A stretch of 64,000 bases of DNA from Thiovibrio frasassiensis. GTDB lineage: Bacteria; Desulfobacterota; Desulfobulbia; Desulfobulbales; Desulfurivibrionaceae. The position numbers and the translations under genes are program-made. This document shows, one piece after another, positions 8,702 through 17,174 of this stretch. The DNA is taken from the NCBI RefSeq assembly GCF_029607905.1, contig NZ_JAPHEH010000001.1:1145530-1209529 (forward strand), in the 5' to 3' direction. A model generated the notes under the pieces. It saw only the letters and a program-made list of their open reading frames with translations, did no database searches and was not told the DNA's origin. Each line of letters begins with the position of its first letter. Position 1 is the first letter of the stretch.

Positions 8702-9625
8702 TTAAATTTCTCTTTCCGCCCCTTCCCTGGCAAAGAAAATCTCGGTGTCCCCCTCCCCTGCGCGGACGCAATATTTTTTTGACAGAGAGTCGATCTGGTC
8801 ATCGCTGCGCATGGGATCATGATGGAATAGGGCCAGGGCTTTCACCCCGGCGCGCTCGGCCGTGGCAACGGCATGCTCGAAGGAGGAGTGGCCCCAACCA
8901 AGAAATTTGGCCAGGTATTCTTCCTGGGTGTACTGGGAGTCGTGCACCAAAAGGTCCACCCCGGAAAAAAACTGCTCCAAAACGTTGTTTTGTTCCTGGG
9001 CCACCAGTTCGCCCTCGCTGGCCATGCCTTCGTCATAGGACGGGTCTTCCGGGTCGGTGCAGAAAACATTGCGGAAGGGTTCGGTATCATAGGCCGTGCA
9101 GACCGTCTTCCCCCGCCAGGCAATGCGGTAGCCGAGGCAAAGCAGAGGGTGGTTCAGATATTTTGCCGTCACGGTAATGCCGTCGCCCAGATCAATCTCT
9201 CCTTCCTTGAGGTCGAAATATTCAATCTGGGCGGCAAGCTCTGCCTGGCGAACCGGGAAATACCGATAGGTCAGCTGCCCGCCCACCACTTTTTCCAATG
9301 TGTCGCCCTCGAAACTGACCGGGCCATAGACCCGGAGGGTGCTGCCCGGTACGTAGATCGGGGTGAAGAAGGGAAACCCCATGATATGATCCCAGTGGGT
9401 ATGGGTGAGAAAGATATCCGTGTTGATCGGGCCATTCTTGAAATCGTTGGCCATCATGAAATTGCCCAGCTCCCGAAGACCGGAACCGGCATCGATGATG
9501 ATCAGACGATTTATTTCCGGGAAACGTATTTCTATGCAGGCTGTGTTTCCGCCATACTTCATGGTTTTTGGCCCGGGACAGGGGATGGAGCCCCGGACCC
9601 CCCAAAATTTGACCTTGATGCTCAT
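8702..9625 (-). CDS. Metallo-beta-lactamase-fold hydrolase
   Basis: The 307-residue protein opens with the WGVRGSIPCPGP motif and has the metal-binding motif HTHWDH near residue 75, then HDSQY and a late HH pair (LALFHHDPMRSDD). This set is typical of cyclic-nucleotide phosphodiesterase-like or RNase Z-like MBL proteins often found in signalling loci. The substrate is not predictable. Its ATG overlaps the stop of the HDOD gene (ATGA), so the two are translationally coupled, which suggests a shared signalling role. Confidence 0.85.
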   Translation of the reverse strand: MSIKVKFWGVRGSIPCPGPKTMKYGGNTACIEIRFPEINRLIIIDAGSGLRELGNFMMANDFKNGPINTDIFLTHTHWDHIMGFPFFTPIYVPGSTLRVYGPVSFEGDTLEKVVGGQLTYRYFPVRQAELAAQIEYFDLKEGEIDLGDGITVTAKYLNHPLLCLGYRIAWRGKTVCTAYDTEPFRNVFCTDPEDPSYDEGMASEGELVAQEQNNVLEQFFSGVDLLVHDSQYTQEEYLAKFLGWGHSSFEHAVATAERAGVKALALFHHDPMRSDDQIDSLSKKYCVRAGEGDTEIFFAREGAEREI

Positions 9626-10518
9626 GAGGTCTCCCTGGCAACCTGGAGAAAAACCTGGGCCTTTTCGATTTCCTGCTCCACAACCGAATGCAGGTTTGAA
9701 AGGTCATGCCATTTCAGGCCGACCTGGGTGAGAAGATCATCGACCCTGGACATTTCCGGGTAGCGATCGCCGGCCGAACCGACGTCAAAGAGATTGGCAT
9801 AGGTGTTTGCCAGGGCTACTACGCCAATCAGCTGCTGGTTGTCCGGCGAGGCTTTTTCCGGGGTATGGTGGAAGCGGAGCATTTCGGTGAGCCCCTGATT
9901 GAGCTGCCATTTGTCGGCAATCATCTTCCCTGCCCGGCCATGATCGAAGCCCAGCAGCATCTCCTCGGCTTTCGGCAAGGGCCCCTGCTCGATGGCGGAC
10001 AATTCCAGAGCCTGGCGGTATTCTTCGGCAAAACAGTTGTTCAACGGGATCTTCCCCAGATCATGGAGCAACCCGGCCACAAAGAATTCCTCCTGCATCA
10101 TGCCGGGGATTTTTTTGAGCTTGGCCAGGGCCTTGGCCATGACCCCCACGCAGAGGGAATGGGTCCAGAACGCATCCATGGACAGCGAGCGGAAGGAGTC
10201 TTCCCTCCCCATGCTGCCGACAACCGCAGTGCTTAAGGCCAGATTTTTAACCGTGTTGATCCCGAGCATGATGATCGCCCGGGTGAGGGAACTGATTTGA
10301 TTGGGCAGGGAGTAATAGGCTGAGTTGATGAGCTTGAGCACCTGGCCGGTCAGGACTGGATCCAGGGCGATAACCCTGTTCAGGTCGTTGGGCGAGGTGT
10401 TGGGACGATTGCAGACCTCCAGAACCTTGGTCACCGTGGTGGAGAGGCTCGGCATCCGCTCGATATATTTTTGGATCAGCGCGAAGCGCTGTTCGTTGGT
10501 CAGGGGAGCCCCAGGCAT
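9622..10518 (-). CDS. HDOD domain signalling protein
   Basis: The 298-residue protein is one HDOD domain. It contains PSLSTTVTKVLEVCN, the VIALDPVLTGQVLKLINSA helix pair, and LLHDLGKIPLN near residue 150. HDOD proteins are HD-domain relatives, usually without catalysis, found in signalling and motility control. It is the first gene of the operon with the MBL protein: a good promoter lies at 10654-10682, leaving a leader of about 130 nt that contains the dispersed repeat. Confidence 0.88.
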   Translation of the reverse strand: MPGAPLTNEQRFALIQKYIERMPSLSTTVTKVLEVCNRPNTSPNDLNRVIALDPVLTGQVLKLINSAYYSLPNQISSLTRAIIMLGINTVKNLALSTAVVGSMGREDSFRSLSMDAFWTHSLCVGVMAKALAKLKKIPGMMQEEFFVAGLLHDLGKIPLNNCFAEEYRQALELSAIEQGPLPKAEEMLLGFDHGRAGKMIADKWQLNQGLTEMLRFHHTPEKASPDNQQLIGVVALANTYANLFDVGSAGDRYPEMSRVDDLLTQVGLKWHDLSNLHSVVEQEIEKAQVFLQVARETS

Positions 10519-10539
10519 CAGCAGACCTATTGTTAAAAT

Positions 10540-10592
10540 TTAGGAGCCGTTACGAATTATTATCTTCTTTTTTGACCAGTTCCTTATGCCGT
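10540..10592 (-). repeat. Dispersed leader repeat, copy 2 (upstream of the HDOD gene)
   Basis: This copy shares its first 19 positions with the copy at 7386 apart from two differences, and its last 12 positions apart from one. It ends 22 bp before ATG 10518, inside the transcribed leader predicted from the promoter at 10654-10682. Confidence 0.55.
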
Positions 10593-10653
10593 TCGCATTG
10601 CTGCCGTTTGGTCAGTTGAGCTGAAGATAGTATTTGTTACAGCGGCGTAAACC

Positions 10654-10682
10654 ATAGTAGCTGAGGCGGACCCTGCGGTCAA
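10654..10682 (-). promoter_or_regulatory. Sigma-70-type promoter for the HDOD/MBL operon
   Basis: Minus strand: -35 TTGACC (10682-10677), 17-bp spacer, -10 TACTAT (10659-10654). Transcription would start near 10647. Confidence 0.7.
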
Positions 10683-10695
10683 GGCGGGGTTTTGT

Positions 10696-10911
10696 TCAAC
10701 ACCCATGCTTTATGAGAAAATCGCGGACCATTTCGTTCATGATCTCGATTCTAGGCCTGCCGGTATCATGGACAATGATCCAGGTGCAGCGTTGAAAGGC
10801 CCGGAAAAGATCACGGTCCACCAGGAGGGTCAATTGCTCGCTCGTGCCATGGTCCGGATCTCCCGCACCTCTGTTCGGGGAGTCCGGATGCTGGTTGCTG
10901 TCTTGTCCCAC
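10696..10911 (-). CDS. Small hypothetical protein downstream of hisA
   Basis: The 71-residue protein starts with GTG at 10911, three bases after the hisA stop region; GGAAGGA lies 8 bp upstream within the end of hisA. The last 45 residues look structured: a strand (LTLLVDRDLFRAF), a second strand (WIIVHDTGRP) and a final helix (IEIMNEMVRDFLIKHG). That layout is compatible with a ribbon-helix-helix-like or small adaptor fold. Function unknown. Translation is probably coupled to hisA. Confidence 0.6.
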   Translation of the reverse strand: MGQDSNQHPDSPNRGAGDPDHGTSEQLTLLVDRDLFRAFQRCTWIIVHDTGRPRIEIMNEMVRDFLIKHGC

Positions 10912-10913
10912 GC

Positions 10914-11684
10914 TCAGTATCCTTCCCGCCGATTAAAGGCCACGGCTTCCGCATAGGTGATGCCGGTTCCGCCAAAGATATCCAGGGCGCTGCCGATGGT
11001 GGCGTCCAATCGGTTCTCTCCCAATTCCTTGACCCGATAGAGATCGGCCAGATTTTTCACCCCGCCCGCATAGGTGGTGGGGATGGGGCTGAACCGGCCG
11101 AGCAGCGCGGTGAGCTCTTCTTCGATCCCACCGCATTTGCCTTCCACATCCACGGCGTGGATGAGAAATTCGCAGCAGTGTTCGGCAAAGTATGCAAGGG
11201 ATTGTTCGGAAACCGTCACCTGGGTGAATTTTTGCCAGCGATCGGTAACGATATGATAGGCATTCTCTCTTTTCCGGCAGCTCAGGTCGAGGACCAGGTG
11301 TTCCTTGCCCACGGCCCGGACCAGCTCATTGAGGCGGTCTTCGTGCACCGTCCCGTCCTTGAACACCGCCGAGGTGACGATGACCGCGCTCGCCCCCTGC
11401 TCCAGCCAATGAGCGGCATTCTCCGCCGTAATTCCCCCGCCCACCTGCAAGCCGCCGGGGAAGGCCTGCAAGGCCTCGGTCGCCGCCGCTTCATTGCCTT
11501 GCCCCAGCATGATCACGTGGCCGCCGAACAGCCGGTCATGCTGATACATGGCGGCATAATGGGAGGCGGGCTGATCCGAGGCAAAGTTGGTGGTCAGGCT
11601 CCCCTCTTGTGTGTCGGAGAGGGTGGAGCCGACGATCTGCTTTACCCGGCCATGGTGGAGGTCAATGCACGGTCTGAATTTCAT
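10914..11684 (-). CDS. hisA: HisA of the eukaryotic (yeast His6) type
   Basis: The 256-residue protein should isomerise ProFAR to PRFAR in histidine biosynthesis. The sequence follows yeast His6 rather than usual bacterial HisA: CIDLHHGRVKQIVG at the start, then GGHVIMLG, LQVGGGI, VIVTSAVF, DLSCRK, WQKFTQVTV, EFLIHAVDVEGKCGGI, TYAGGVK and TIGSALDIFGG. Most of these match His6 nearly word for word from memory. Length fits that family. No other histidine genes are nearby, so it stands apart from a his operon. ATG 11684 is clear. Confidence 0.88.
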   Translation of the reverse strand: MKFRPCIDLHHGRVKQIVGSTLSDTQEGSLTTNFASDQPASHYAAMYQHDRLFGGHVIMLGQGNEAAATEALQAFPGGLQVGGGITAENAAHWLEQGASAVIVTSAVFKDGTVHEDRLNELVRAVGKEHLVLDLSCRKRENAYHIVTDRWQKFTQVTVSEQSLAYFAEHCCEFLIHAVDVEGKCGGIEEELTALLGRFSPIPTTYAGGVKNLADLYRVKELGENRLDATIGSALDIFGGTGITYAEAVAFNRREGY

Positions 11685-11761
11685 GGGGCGTCATCTGTCC
11701 TGGATATATGCGGCTATTTTTTAGCAAGAGTAGCCGTTTCTCCGGAAAAAGGTCAATAAAA

Positions 11762-11789
11762 AAGGCGGACAGCTTTCGCCGTCCACCTT
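11762..11789 (-). terminator. Terminator of the P-loop ATPase gene
   Basis: On the minus strand the stem AAGGTGGAC/GTCCGCCTT (one G-U pair) continues inward to a GAAA tetraloop and is followed by TTTTTT. It lies 28 bp after the stop of the gene at 11818. Confidence 0.85.
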
Positions 11790-11817
11790 GTGCAGATCGA
11801 TACAGTACCGGTAATAA

Positions 11818-12531
11818 TTACTTGCAGTCTTCCCGGATCATGAAGGTCCTGGTGTCAAGCTTGAGGAGCTTGCCGCATTTGCTGACCGCCGCAGACCCTT
11901 TGAGAACCTTGAGGTCGATGCAGTCGCTTTGCGGAACCGGCTGGAGAAGGACCACGGTATTGAAAAGATCCTCCATTCCCTTGCAGGGGGCAGGCACTCC
12001 GGACGCACACTGGCATTCGTTCCCATCGGTGCAGACGGCGGAAAACCAGATCTGCAGGTCCATGGTCTTGGCCAATTCCCGCATTTCTTCCAGCACCTTC
12101 CGGTCGGTTTGGGCAAAATCAAAGCCGTCAACCACCATGCAGCTCGGGGTGATTACGTTCTGCTGGACAAGATCATGCAGCCGCTCTTCCAGTTTGGCCA
12201 GGCTGAACTTGGACTCGTTGAAGGTGATGATCATCCGGTTCTTCATGATCGAGTCATGGATTTCCCCGGCATTCTCAAGCTTGCAGCCGTCGGCGATATC
12301 CTTGAACATGTCGTCGTACCAGAGCTTGGTTTTGTCCAGGGACTGGCCTACGCTGACATGGACCACCTGCTTGTCGTTCATCAGGCTGTCCAAGGCGATC
12401 TGCACGAGCAGGGCGGTTTTGCCCACGCCGGGGCGGGCCATGACCAAACCCATCCGGCTGGATTCCTTGGCATCGCTTTCACCCTTCAGGTGGCGGATGG
12501 GATTCTTTTCAATCAGGTCTTGTTTCAGCAT
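11818..12531 (-). CDS. P-loop NTPase, RecA/KaiC-like, function unknown
   Basis: The 237-residue soluble protein has a Walker A motif ARPGVGKTA near residue 33 and a hydrophobic strand ending in Asp (SCMVVDGFDF) near 135 as Walker B. This is a RecA-like ATPase core without obvious added domains. Several Cys residues occur in the C-terminal half (VCTDGNECQCAS, APCKG), which could bind metal. ATG 12531 has AGGATACC upstream. It sits 93 bp downstream of fusA on the same strand with a hairpin between. I do not recognise a named function. Confidence 0.7.
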   Translation of the reverse strand: MLKQDLIEKNPIRHLKGESDAKESSRMGLVMARPGVGKTALLVQIALDSLMNDKQVVHVSVGQSLDKTKLWYDDMFKDIADGCKLENAGEIHDSIMKNRMIITFNESKFSLAKLEERLHDLVQQNVITPSCMVVDGFDFAQTDRKVLEEMRELAKTMDLQIWFSAVCTDGNECQCASGVPAPCKGMEDLFNTVVLLQPVPQSDCIDLKVLKGSAAVSKCGKLLKLDTRTFMIREDCK

Positions 12532-12570
12532 GATGGTATCCTATTTTTGTAGCAACTACCGTGGCTATTG

Positions 12571-12610
12571 AGACTGAAGGCGGAAGTATACTCAAAGAAA
12601 CCTTCAGTCT
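12571..12610 (-). other. Perfect 10-bp inverted repeat between fusA and the ATPase gene
   Basis: AGACTGAAGG and CCTTCAGTCT flank a 20-nt loop. There is no T-run, so it may be an attenuating hairpin, an RNA-processing site, or a weak terminator for fusA. Confidence 0.5.
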
Positions 12611-12624
12611 ATCCCCCTAAGTAG

Positions 12625-14703
12625 TTACTGTTTTTTGTTTTTCAGGGCCTTGGCGATCAACTCTTCGGCAACGCTCTTGGGTACCTGTCGGTAGGTGGCA
12701 AATTCCATGGTAAACTCTGCCTTGCCCTGGGTCAAGGAGCGAAGATCGGTTGAATAACCAAACATCTCGGAAAGCGGCACCTCGGCCTCGATGACCGTGT
12801 AAGCGTCTTCCTCGTTGGTGCCGATGATCATGCCGCGGCGCTGGTTCAGGCTGCCCATGATCGAGCCCTGGAACTCGGTGGGGCCCTCGACCGCGACCTT
12901 CATGATGGGCTCCATGATCACCGGCTTGGCTTTCATGTATGCCTCCTTGAAACCGCCCTGGGCGGCCAGCTGGAAGGCGATATCCGAAGAGTCCACGGCA
13001 TGGGAGGCGCCGTCGTTGATGGCGCAGCGGACGCCGGTGACATGGGCGCCGACCAGAGCACCCTTGTCCAGGCATTTCTGGAAGCCCTTGTCACAGGAGG
13101 GGATATATTCCCGGGGCACTGAACCGCCGACGATCTGATCGACAAATTCATATTCGCCCTCTTCCATGGGCTCGATGAAGCCGGCAACCCGACCGAACTG
13201 GCCGGAGCCGCCGGTCTGCTTCTTGTGGGTGTAGTTGAACTCGGCCCGCTGGGTGATCGTCTCGCGGTAAGCAACCTGGGGCGCACCCACGGTGACCTCG
13301 GCCTTGTATTCGCGCTTCATCCGTTCGACGTAGACGTCAAGATGCAGCTCGCCCATACCCGAGATGATGGTTTCCAAGGTCTCCTGGTCCACATAGGTCT
13401 TGAAGGTGGGGTCTTCCTTGGTGAAGCGGTTTAAGGCCTTGGACATGTTGTCCTGGGCCTTGTTGTCGATCGGGGTGATGGAGAGCGAGATAACCGGGGC
13501 CGGGACATGCATGGAGGTCATGGAGAAGTTGTAATCGCTGCCGCTGGTGAAGGTATCGCCGGAGGCGCAATCAATGCCGAACAGGGCGACGATATCGCCG
13601 GCCCCTGCTTCGTCGATCTCTTCCATATCGTCGGAATGCATCCGCACCAAGCGGCCAACCTTGGCCTTCTTGCCGGTCCGGACATTGACGATGGAATCGC
13701 CCTTTTTCAGGGTGCCCTGGTAGGTGCGCACGTAGGTCAGCTGTCCGTAGCGACCATCCTCAAGCTTGAAGGCCAGGGCCAGCAAGGGATCGCTCGAAAC
13801 GTTGCTCACCTTGACCTCGGCTTCCTCATGATCCAGATCCAGGGCGAAGTTGTCAACATCGGTCGGGCAAGGGAGATAGGAGACTACCGCATCCAGCAAA
13901 AGCTGCACCCCTTTGTTCTTGTAGGCGGTGCCCATCATAACCGGGGTGAACTCCATGGACAGCGTGCCGGTGCGGATCGCGGCCATGATCATCTCTTCGG
14001 TGGGCGTGCCTTCCAGCACCGCCTCCATCAATTCGTCGGAAAACATGGAAACCGCGTCCAGCATCTCTTCCCGCTTGATGTCGCACTCTTCCTTGTACTG
14101 GGCGGGAATCTCTTCTATGCGGATCTTGTCGCCGTTTTCCCCGTCAAAATAGACGGCCTTCATCTGGACCAGATCGATAAGCCCCTGCATGTCGCCTTCG
14201 AGACCCATGGGCACCTGGATGGGCACCGCGTTGAGGCCCAGCTTCTCGCGGATCTGCTTGATAACCCGGTCCGGATTGGCGCCGGTCCGGTCGCATTTAT
14301 TGATGAAGGCGACGCGGGGAACCCGGTAACGGGTCATCTGCCGGTTTACCGTGATGGACTGGGATTGTACCCCGCCAACGGAGCAGAGGATCAATACCGC
14401 GCCGTCGAGTACGCGCAGGGCCCGCTCAACCTCGATGGTGAAATCCACATGGCCGGGGGTATCGATGATGTTGACGGCATGGTCCTTCCAGTCGCAATAG
14501 GTCGCGGCGGAACAGATGGTGATGCCCCGCTCCCGCTCCAGCTCCATGGAATCCATCTTGGCGCCGACGCCATCCTTGCCGCGTACTTCATGGATGGCAT
14601 GAATACGCTGGGTATAAAAAAGAATGCGCTCGGTCAGGGTAGTTTTTCCCGAGTCGATATGGGCGCTGATTCCAATATTGCGGACTTTCGTAATGTCTCT
14701 CAT
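12625..14703 (-). CDS. fusA: Elongation factor G, mitochondrial EF-G1-like (spdEFG1 type)
   Basis: The 692-residue translational GTPase has G motifs [19 protein letters not shown] and NKCD, and the full set of EF-G domains. It should drive translocation of the ribosome. The text is close to human GFM1: [64 protein letters not shown] and [10 protein letters not shown]. This places it with the mtEFG1/spdEFG1 group known from spirochaetes, planctomycetes and delta-proteobacteria rather than with ordinary bacterial EF-G. It is not next to rpsL/rpsG/tuf, as canonical fusA is. It has its own promoter and a leader hairpin. Confidence 0.92.
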   Translation of the reverse strand: MRDITKVRNIGISAHIDSGKTTLTERILFYTQRIHAIHEVRGKDGVGAKMDSMELERERGITICSAATYCDWKDHAVNIIDTPGHVDFTIEVERALRVLDGAVLILCSVGGVQSQSITVNRQMTRYRVPRVAFINKCDRTGANPDRVIKQIREKLGLNAVPIQVPMGLEGDMQGLIDLVQMKAVYFDGENGDKIRIEEIPAQYKEECDIKREEMLDAVSMFSDELMEAVLEGTPTEEMIMAAIRTGTLSMEFTPVMMGTAYKNKGVQLLLDAVVSYLPCPTDVDNFALDLDHEEAEVKVSNVSSDPLLALAFKLEDGRYGQLTYVRTYQGTLKKGDSIVNVRTGKKAKVGRLVRMHSDDMEEIDEAGAGDIVALFGIDCASGDTFTSGSDYNFSMTSMHVPAPVISLSITPIDNKAQDNMSKALNRFTKEDPTFKTYVDQETLETIISGMGELHLDVYVERMKREYKAEVTVGAPQVAYRETITQRAEFNYTHKKQTGGSGQFGRVAGFIEPMEEGEYEFVDQIVGGSVPREYIPSCDKGFQKCLDKGALVGAHVTGVRCAINDGASHAVDSSDIAFQLAAQGGFKEAYMKAKPVIMEPIMKVAVEGPTEFQGSIMGSLNQRRGMIIGTNEEDAYTVIEAEVPLSEMFGYSTDLRSLTQGKAEFTMEFATYRQVPKSVAEELIAKALKNKKQ

Positions 14704-14784
14704 GGTAAATTTTCCACTCCATTCGTGCAGTTGCGCGGTTACGCCTGGCGCCGGTCAAGGCACCATACCTTGGCAAACCGGCAT

Positions 14785-14811
14785 TAAAAAACGGCCCGTA
14801 TCGGGGGCCGT
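14785..14811 (-). terminator. Terminator-like hairpin in the fusA leader (attenuator candidate)
   Basis: On the minus strand a 7-bp GC-rich stem (ACGGCCC/GGGCCGT) is followed directly by six T residues. It lies between the promoter at 14838-14866 and ATG 14703, so it could cut short transcription before fusA. Confidence 0.6.
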
Positions 14812-14837
14812 ATGGACAGTCTTTTTCAGAACAGGCA

Positions 14838-14866
14838 CTTTTACCCCTAAGGCCTGCGGCTGTCAA
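14838..14866 (-). promoter_or_regulatory. Promoter for fusA
   Basis: Minus strand: perfect -35 TTGACA (14866-14861), 17-bp spacer, -10 TAAAAG (14843-14838). The rest of 14867-15054 shows no gene I can support. Confidence 0.65.
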
Positions 14867-15054
14867 GGGAAAAATTCGGCGCATTCGCACGCAGTTACTT
14901 GTGGCGGTGAGGGGGAAATTGTGGATGGAGGAACCATGGAGCAGTCAGCGTTTCATACCGTCGGAATCGGTCTATTTGATTCGGTGGCTTGGTCAACCTA
15001 TTGGGGGGTCCTTGAGGCAATGAAGTAGGATGGGTAAAATAACAAGAAAACAAT

Positions 15055-15085
15055 AAAAGGGGATGCCATTGAGGCATCCCCTTTT
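15055..15085 (-). terminator. Terminator of the mtrAB pair
   Basis: A perfect 13-bp stem (AAAAGGGGATGCC and its complement) with a 5-nt loop ends in TTTTATT on either strand. It lies 26 bp after the mtrB stop. Confidence 0.88.
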
Positions 15086-15110
15086 ATTATAATGCTTCCG
15101 GTGGTTCAGG

Positions 15111-17162
15111 TTAAAAACCGTATTTGACCATTACGTAGCCCACATTAGCCTCGTAATTCGGGTCGGCATACACTCCGCTGTAATAAAAGTTGCCGACCAC
15201 GTTGGTAAAATTTGCATAGCTGATATCGGAATATTCCATTTTTTCATAGAGATACCCGAGAGTCAGTCCCAGCTTGGGGTCAATGGCATAGGTGGCCTTG
15301 GCCTCCAAGGTCTTTTTGGTATAGTCATCCGTCGCGCTGATACTTTCATACGTGGTGTTGTTCAAGCTGTTGTCGTAATTCACTGCGCCGTCGGATTTTT
15401 GATATTGCCATGACAGATCAAAGGTCAATTTCTCAGTGGCCGTCACGTTGGCAGCGAGGCCATAGGTCCAGAAATCGTCATCGGTTTTTTCAACATGGTC
15501 GACGTCGAGCGCCAAATTGAGCCGCTTGTTGGAATCGACTTCCTTTTTTTCGAAACCGAGAAAGCCGCTCAATCTGACCGATTCAACTGCCCGCCAGCCA
15601 AGGTCGAGATACACACTCTGCCGTTTGTCGTCGTTGATACTCGAATTATTCTCATCATAATCATTGTGCGTGTAGGTGTAACTCAACCCCAGATCAAGAT
15701 TGTCCGCAGGAATAAAGTCAAAGGACAATTTCCACTCATCCATGCTCTTGTCCGCGGCATCGAAGCGGGTTGTGTAGATGGTCGGATCATTCCCGTCGGC
15801 AACTACCGCGGCGGTATTAATATCCGAATTGCGCTCCAATTTTTTGTAGCGGATCTTGGCGGTGAGCCAGTCCAGGGCGCTGTTTTTGAGCCCGACATAC
15901 AGGGTGTCGTCCGTGGTCGATTCGGGGTTGTCATACCGATAAAAATTAGTAGCGCCCGAATAAGCGGGCAGAGCAGTTGAGCGGTCCATTTTCATGTATT
16001 CATACCCGGCATTCAGCTTGGTTTTGTTGGGTAGCCGGTAGCCGATATCGATGCCAGTGGTATCTTTTTCGTAACTGAGCAGTTCCTTGGCGTTGTTGGT
16101 GGATGCTGTTGTTGCGCCGTATGAAATAAAGGACGAATTATTATCGCGATCGCGATAATTGTAATAGATCTTGGTATCTAACTTATCCAGAGGCCTTGAG
16201 CTTAGGGCAATGGAGACATTGGTGTAATCAATATCGCCCTCAAAGGTCGTGCGGTTCAGGTTGGCAAGTGTTGCCAGCATGACAGGGCTGTAATTGATAT
16301 CATTTGCGGTGAAATCATTTTCTAAATGGGCACGGCTCAAGCCGGCGGCCAGAACAGAGCCAAGGGGGAGATCGCACCAACTGAGGTCTGCGGCCATCTT
16401 GCTGTAGTCGTTATCCGGCGCAAGAACGATATTGTTATCAACAAGATCCGCGACATTATCGCGGTAAACATACTTGTTGTCGTTTTTAAAGGAACTCAAG
16501 GAGCCGGTGAGTGAAACCGTAACCGACTCACCCAGGTAACCGCCTTTCAGATGTAGATTGTCGGTGGTGGTTGAAATAGGTTCCGGACCTTCAGCAAAGC
16601 CACCAAATCCGGTTTTTAAGGTGTATGGCCTTAAGCCGCTTTGTTCTCGTTTCTCTGCGCCGACATTGACATAGAAGGGGGAGTGCAGCGAGAGCTCCAG
16701 TTCGCCCCCATAAGTTTTGTGTTCGACTGCAGAATCAAATTTGGTCCAGGTGGAGGTGTCCGCTGGGACGGCAACAACGTTGACCTGTTGTGTGCCCAGC
16801 CCGGTGTACGGCGTTATGGCATCAAAGCCGTAGTTGTGGACCATCTCGTCATAATTGAACTTGTATTTGAAGTTGCCGTACTCTCCTCCCTTTAAATGGA
16901 AAGACTGATCATCCAGGCCAATTTTGTCGGCGTCGAATTGGAAATGATAAGCGCTTTTTAGGTAGTCGAGCTGTATCCCTCCCAAAATGGAATCATCCAG
17001 ATCGCGAAATTCCTGGAAAAGGGCCTTGTTGCCACTGATATCAACCCCTCGGGCACCAAGTTCTACAGTGCCATGGATTTCGCTTTTATTCGCATCCGCC
17101 GCAACTGCCAAAGCAGGTACGACAAGCGACAACACGATTACAGCAGAATAAATTTTCTTCAT
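15111..17162 (-). CDS. mtrB: MtrB/PioB-family outer-membrane porin for decaheme cytochrome
   Basis: The 683-residue protein has a Sec signal (MKKIYSAVIVLSLVVPALAVAA) and then alternating beta-strand text ending in the aromatic MVKYGF, as expected for an outer-membrane barrel. Features such as GTVELGARGVD, FKYKFNYDEMVHNY and repeated NAGYEYMKMD-type strands match MtrB/PioB proteins, which sheath a multiheme cytochrome across the outer membrane. It lies 12 bp downstream of the decaheme gene. GGAGGCAAGCA precedes ATG 17162. No CXXCH motif occurs in it. Together the pair would pass electrons between periplasm and cell surface. Confidence 0.88.
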   Translation of the reverse strand: MKKIYSAVIVLSLVVPALAVAADANKSEIHGTVELGARGVDISGNKALFQEFRDLDDSILGGIQLDYLKSAYHFQFDADKIGLDDQSFHLKGGEYGNFKYKFNYDEMVHNYGFDAITPYTGLGTQQVNVVAVPADTSTWTKFDSAVEHKTYGGELELSLHSPFYVNVGAEKREQSGLRPYTLKTGFGGFAEGPEPISTTTDNLHLKGGYLGESVTVSLTGSLSSFKNDNKYVYRDNVADLVDNNIVLAPDNDYSKMAADLSWCDLPLGSVLAAGLSRAHLENDFTANDINYSPVMLATLANLNRTTFEGDIDYTNVSIALSSRPLDKLDTKIYYNYRDRDNNSSFISYGATTASTNNAKELLSYEKDTTGIDIGYRLPNKTKLNAGYEYMKMDRSTALPAYSGATNFYRYDNPESTTDDTLYVGLKNSALDWLTAKIRYKKLERNSDINTAAVVADGNDPTIYTTRFDAADKSMDEWKLSFDFIPADNLDLGLSYTYTHNDYDENNSSINDDKRQSVYLDLGWRAVESVRLSGFLGFEKKEVDSNKRLNLALDVDHVEKTDDDFWTYGLAANVTATEKLTFDLSWQYQKSDGAVNYDNSLNNTTYESISATDDYTKKTLEAKATYAIDPKLGLTLGYLYEKMEYSDISYANFTNVVGNFYYSGVYADPNYEANVGYVMVKYGF

Positions 17163-17174
17163 TGCTTGCCTCCT

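Noticed and set aside
12625-14703. Canonical ribosomal-operon fusA
   Set aside because: No rpsL, rpsG or tuf is adjacent, and the sequence follows the mitochondrial EF-G1 pattern.
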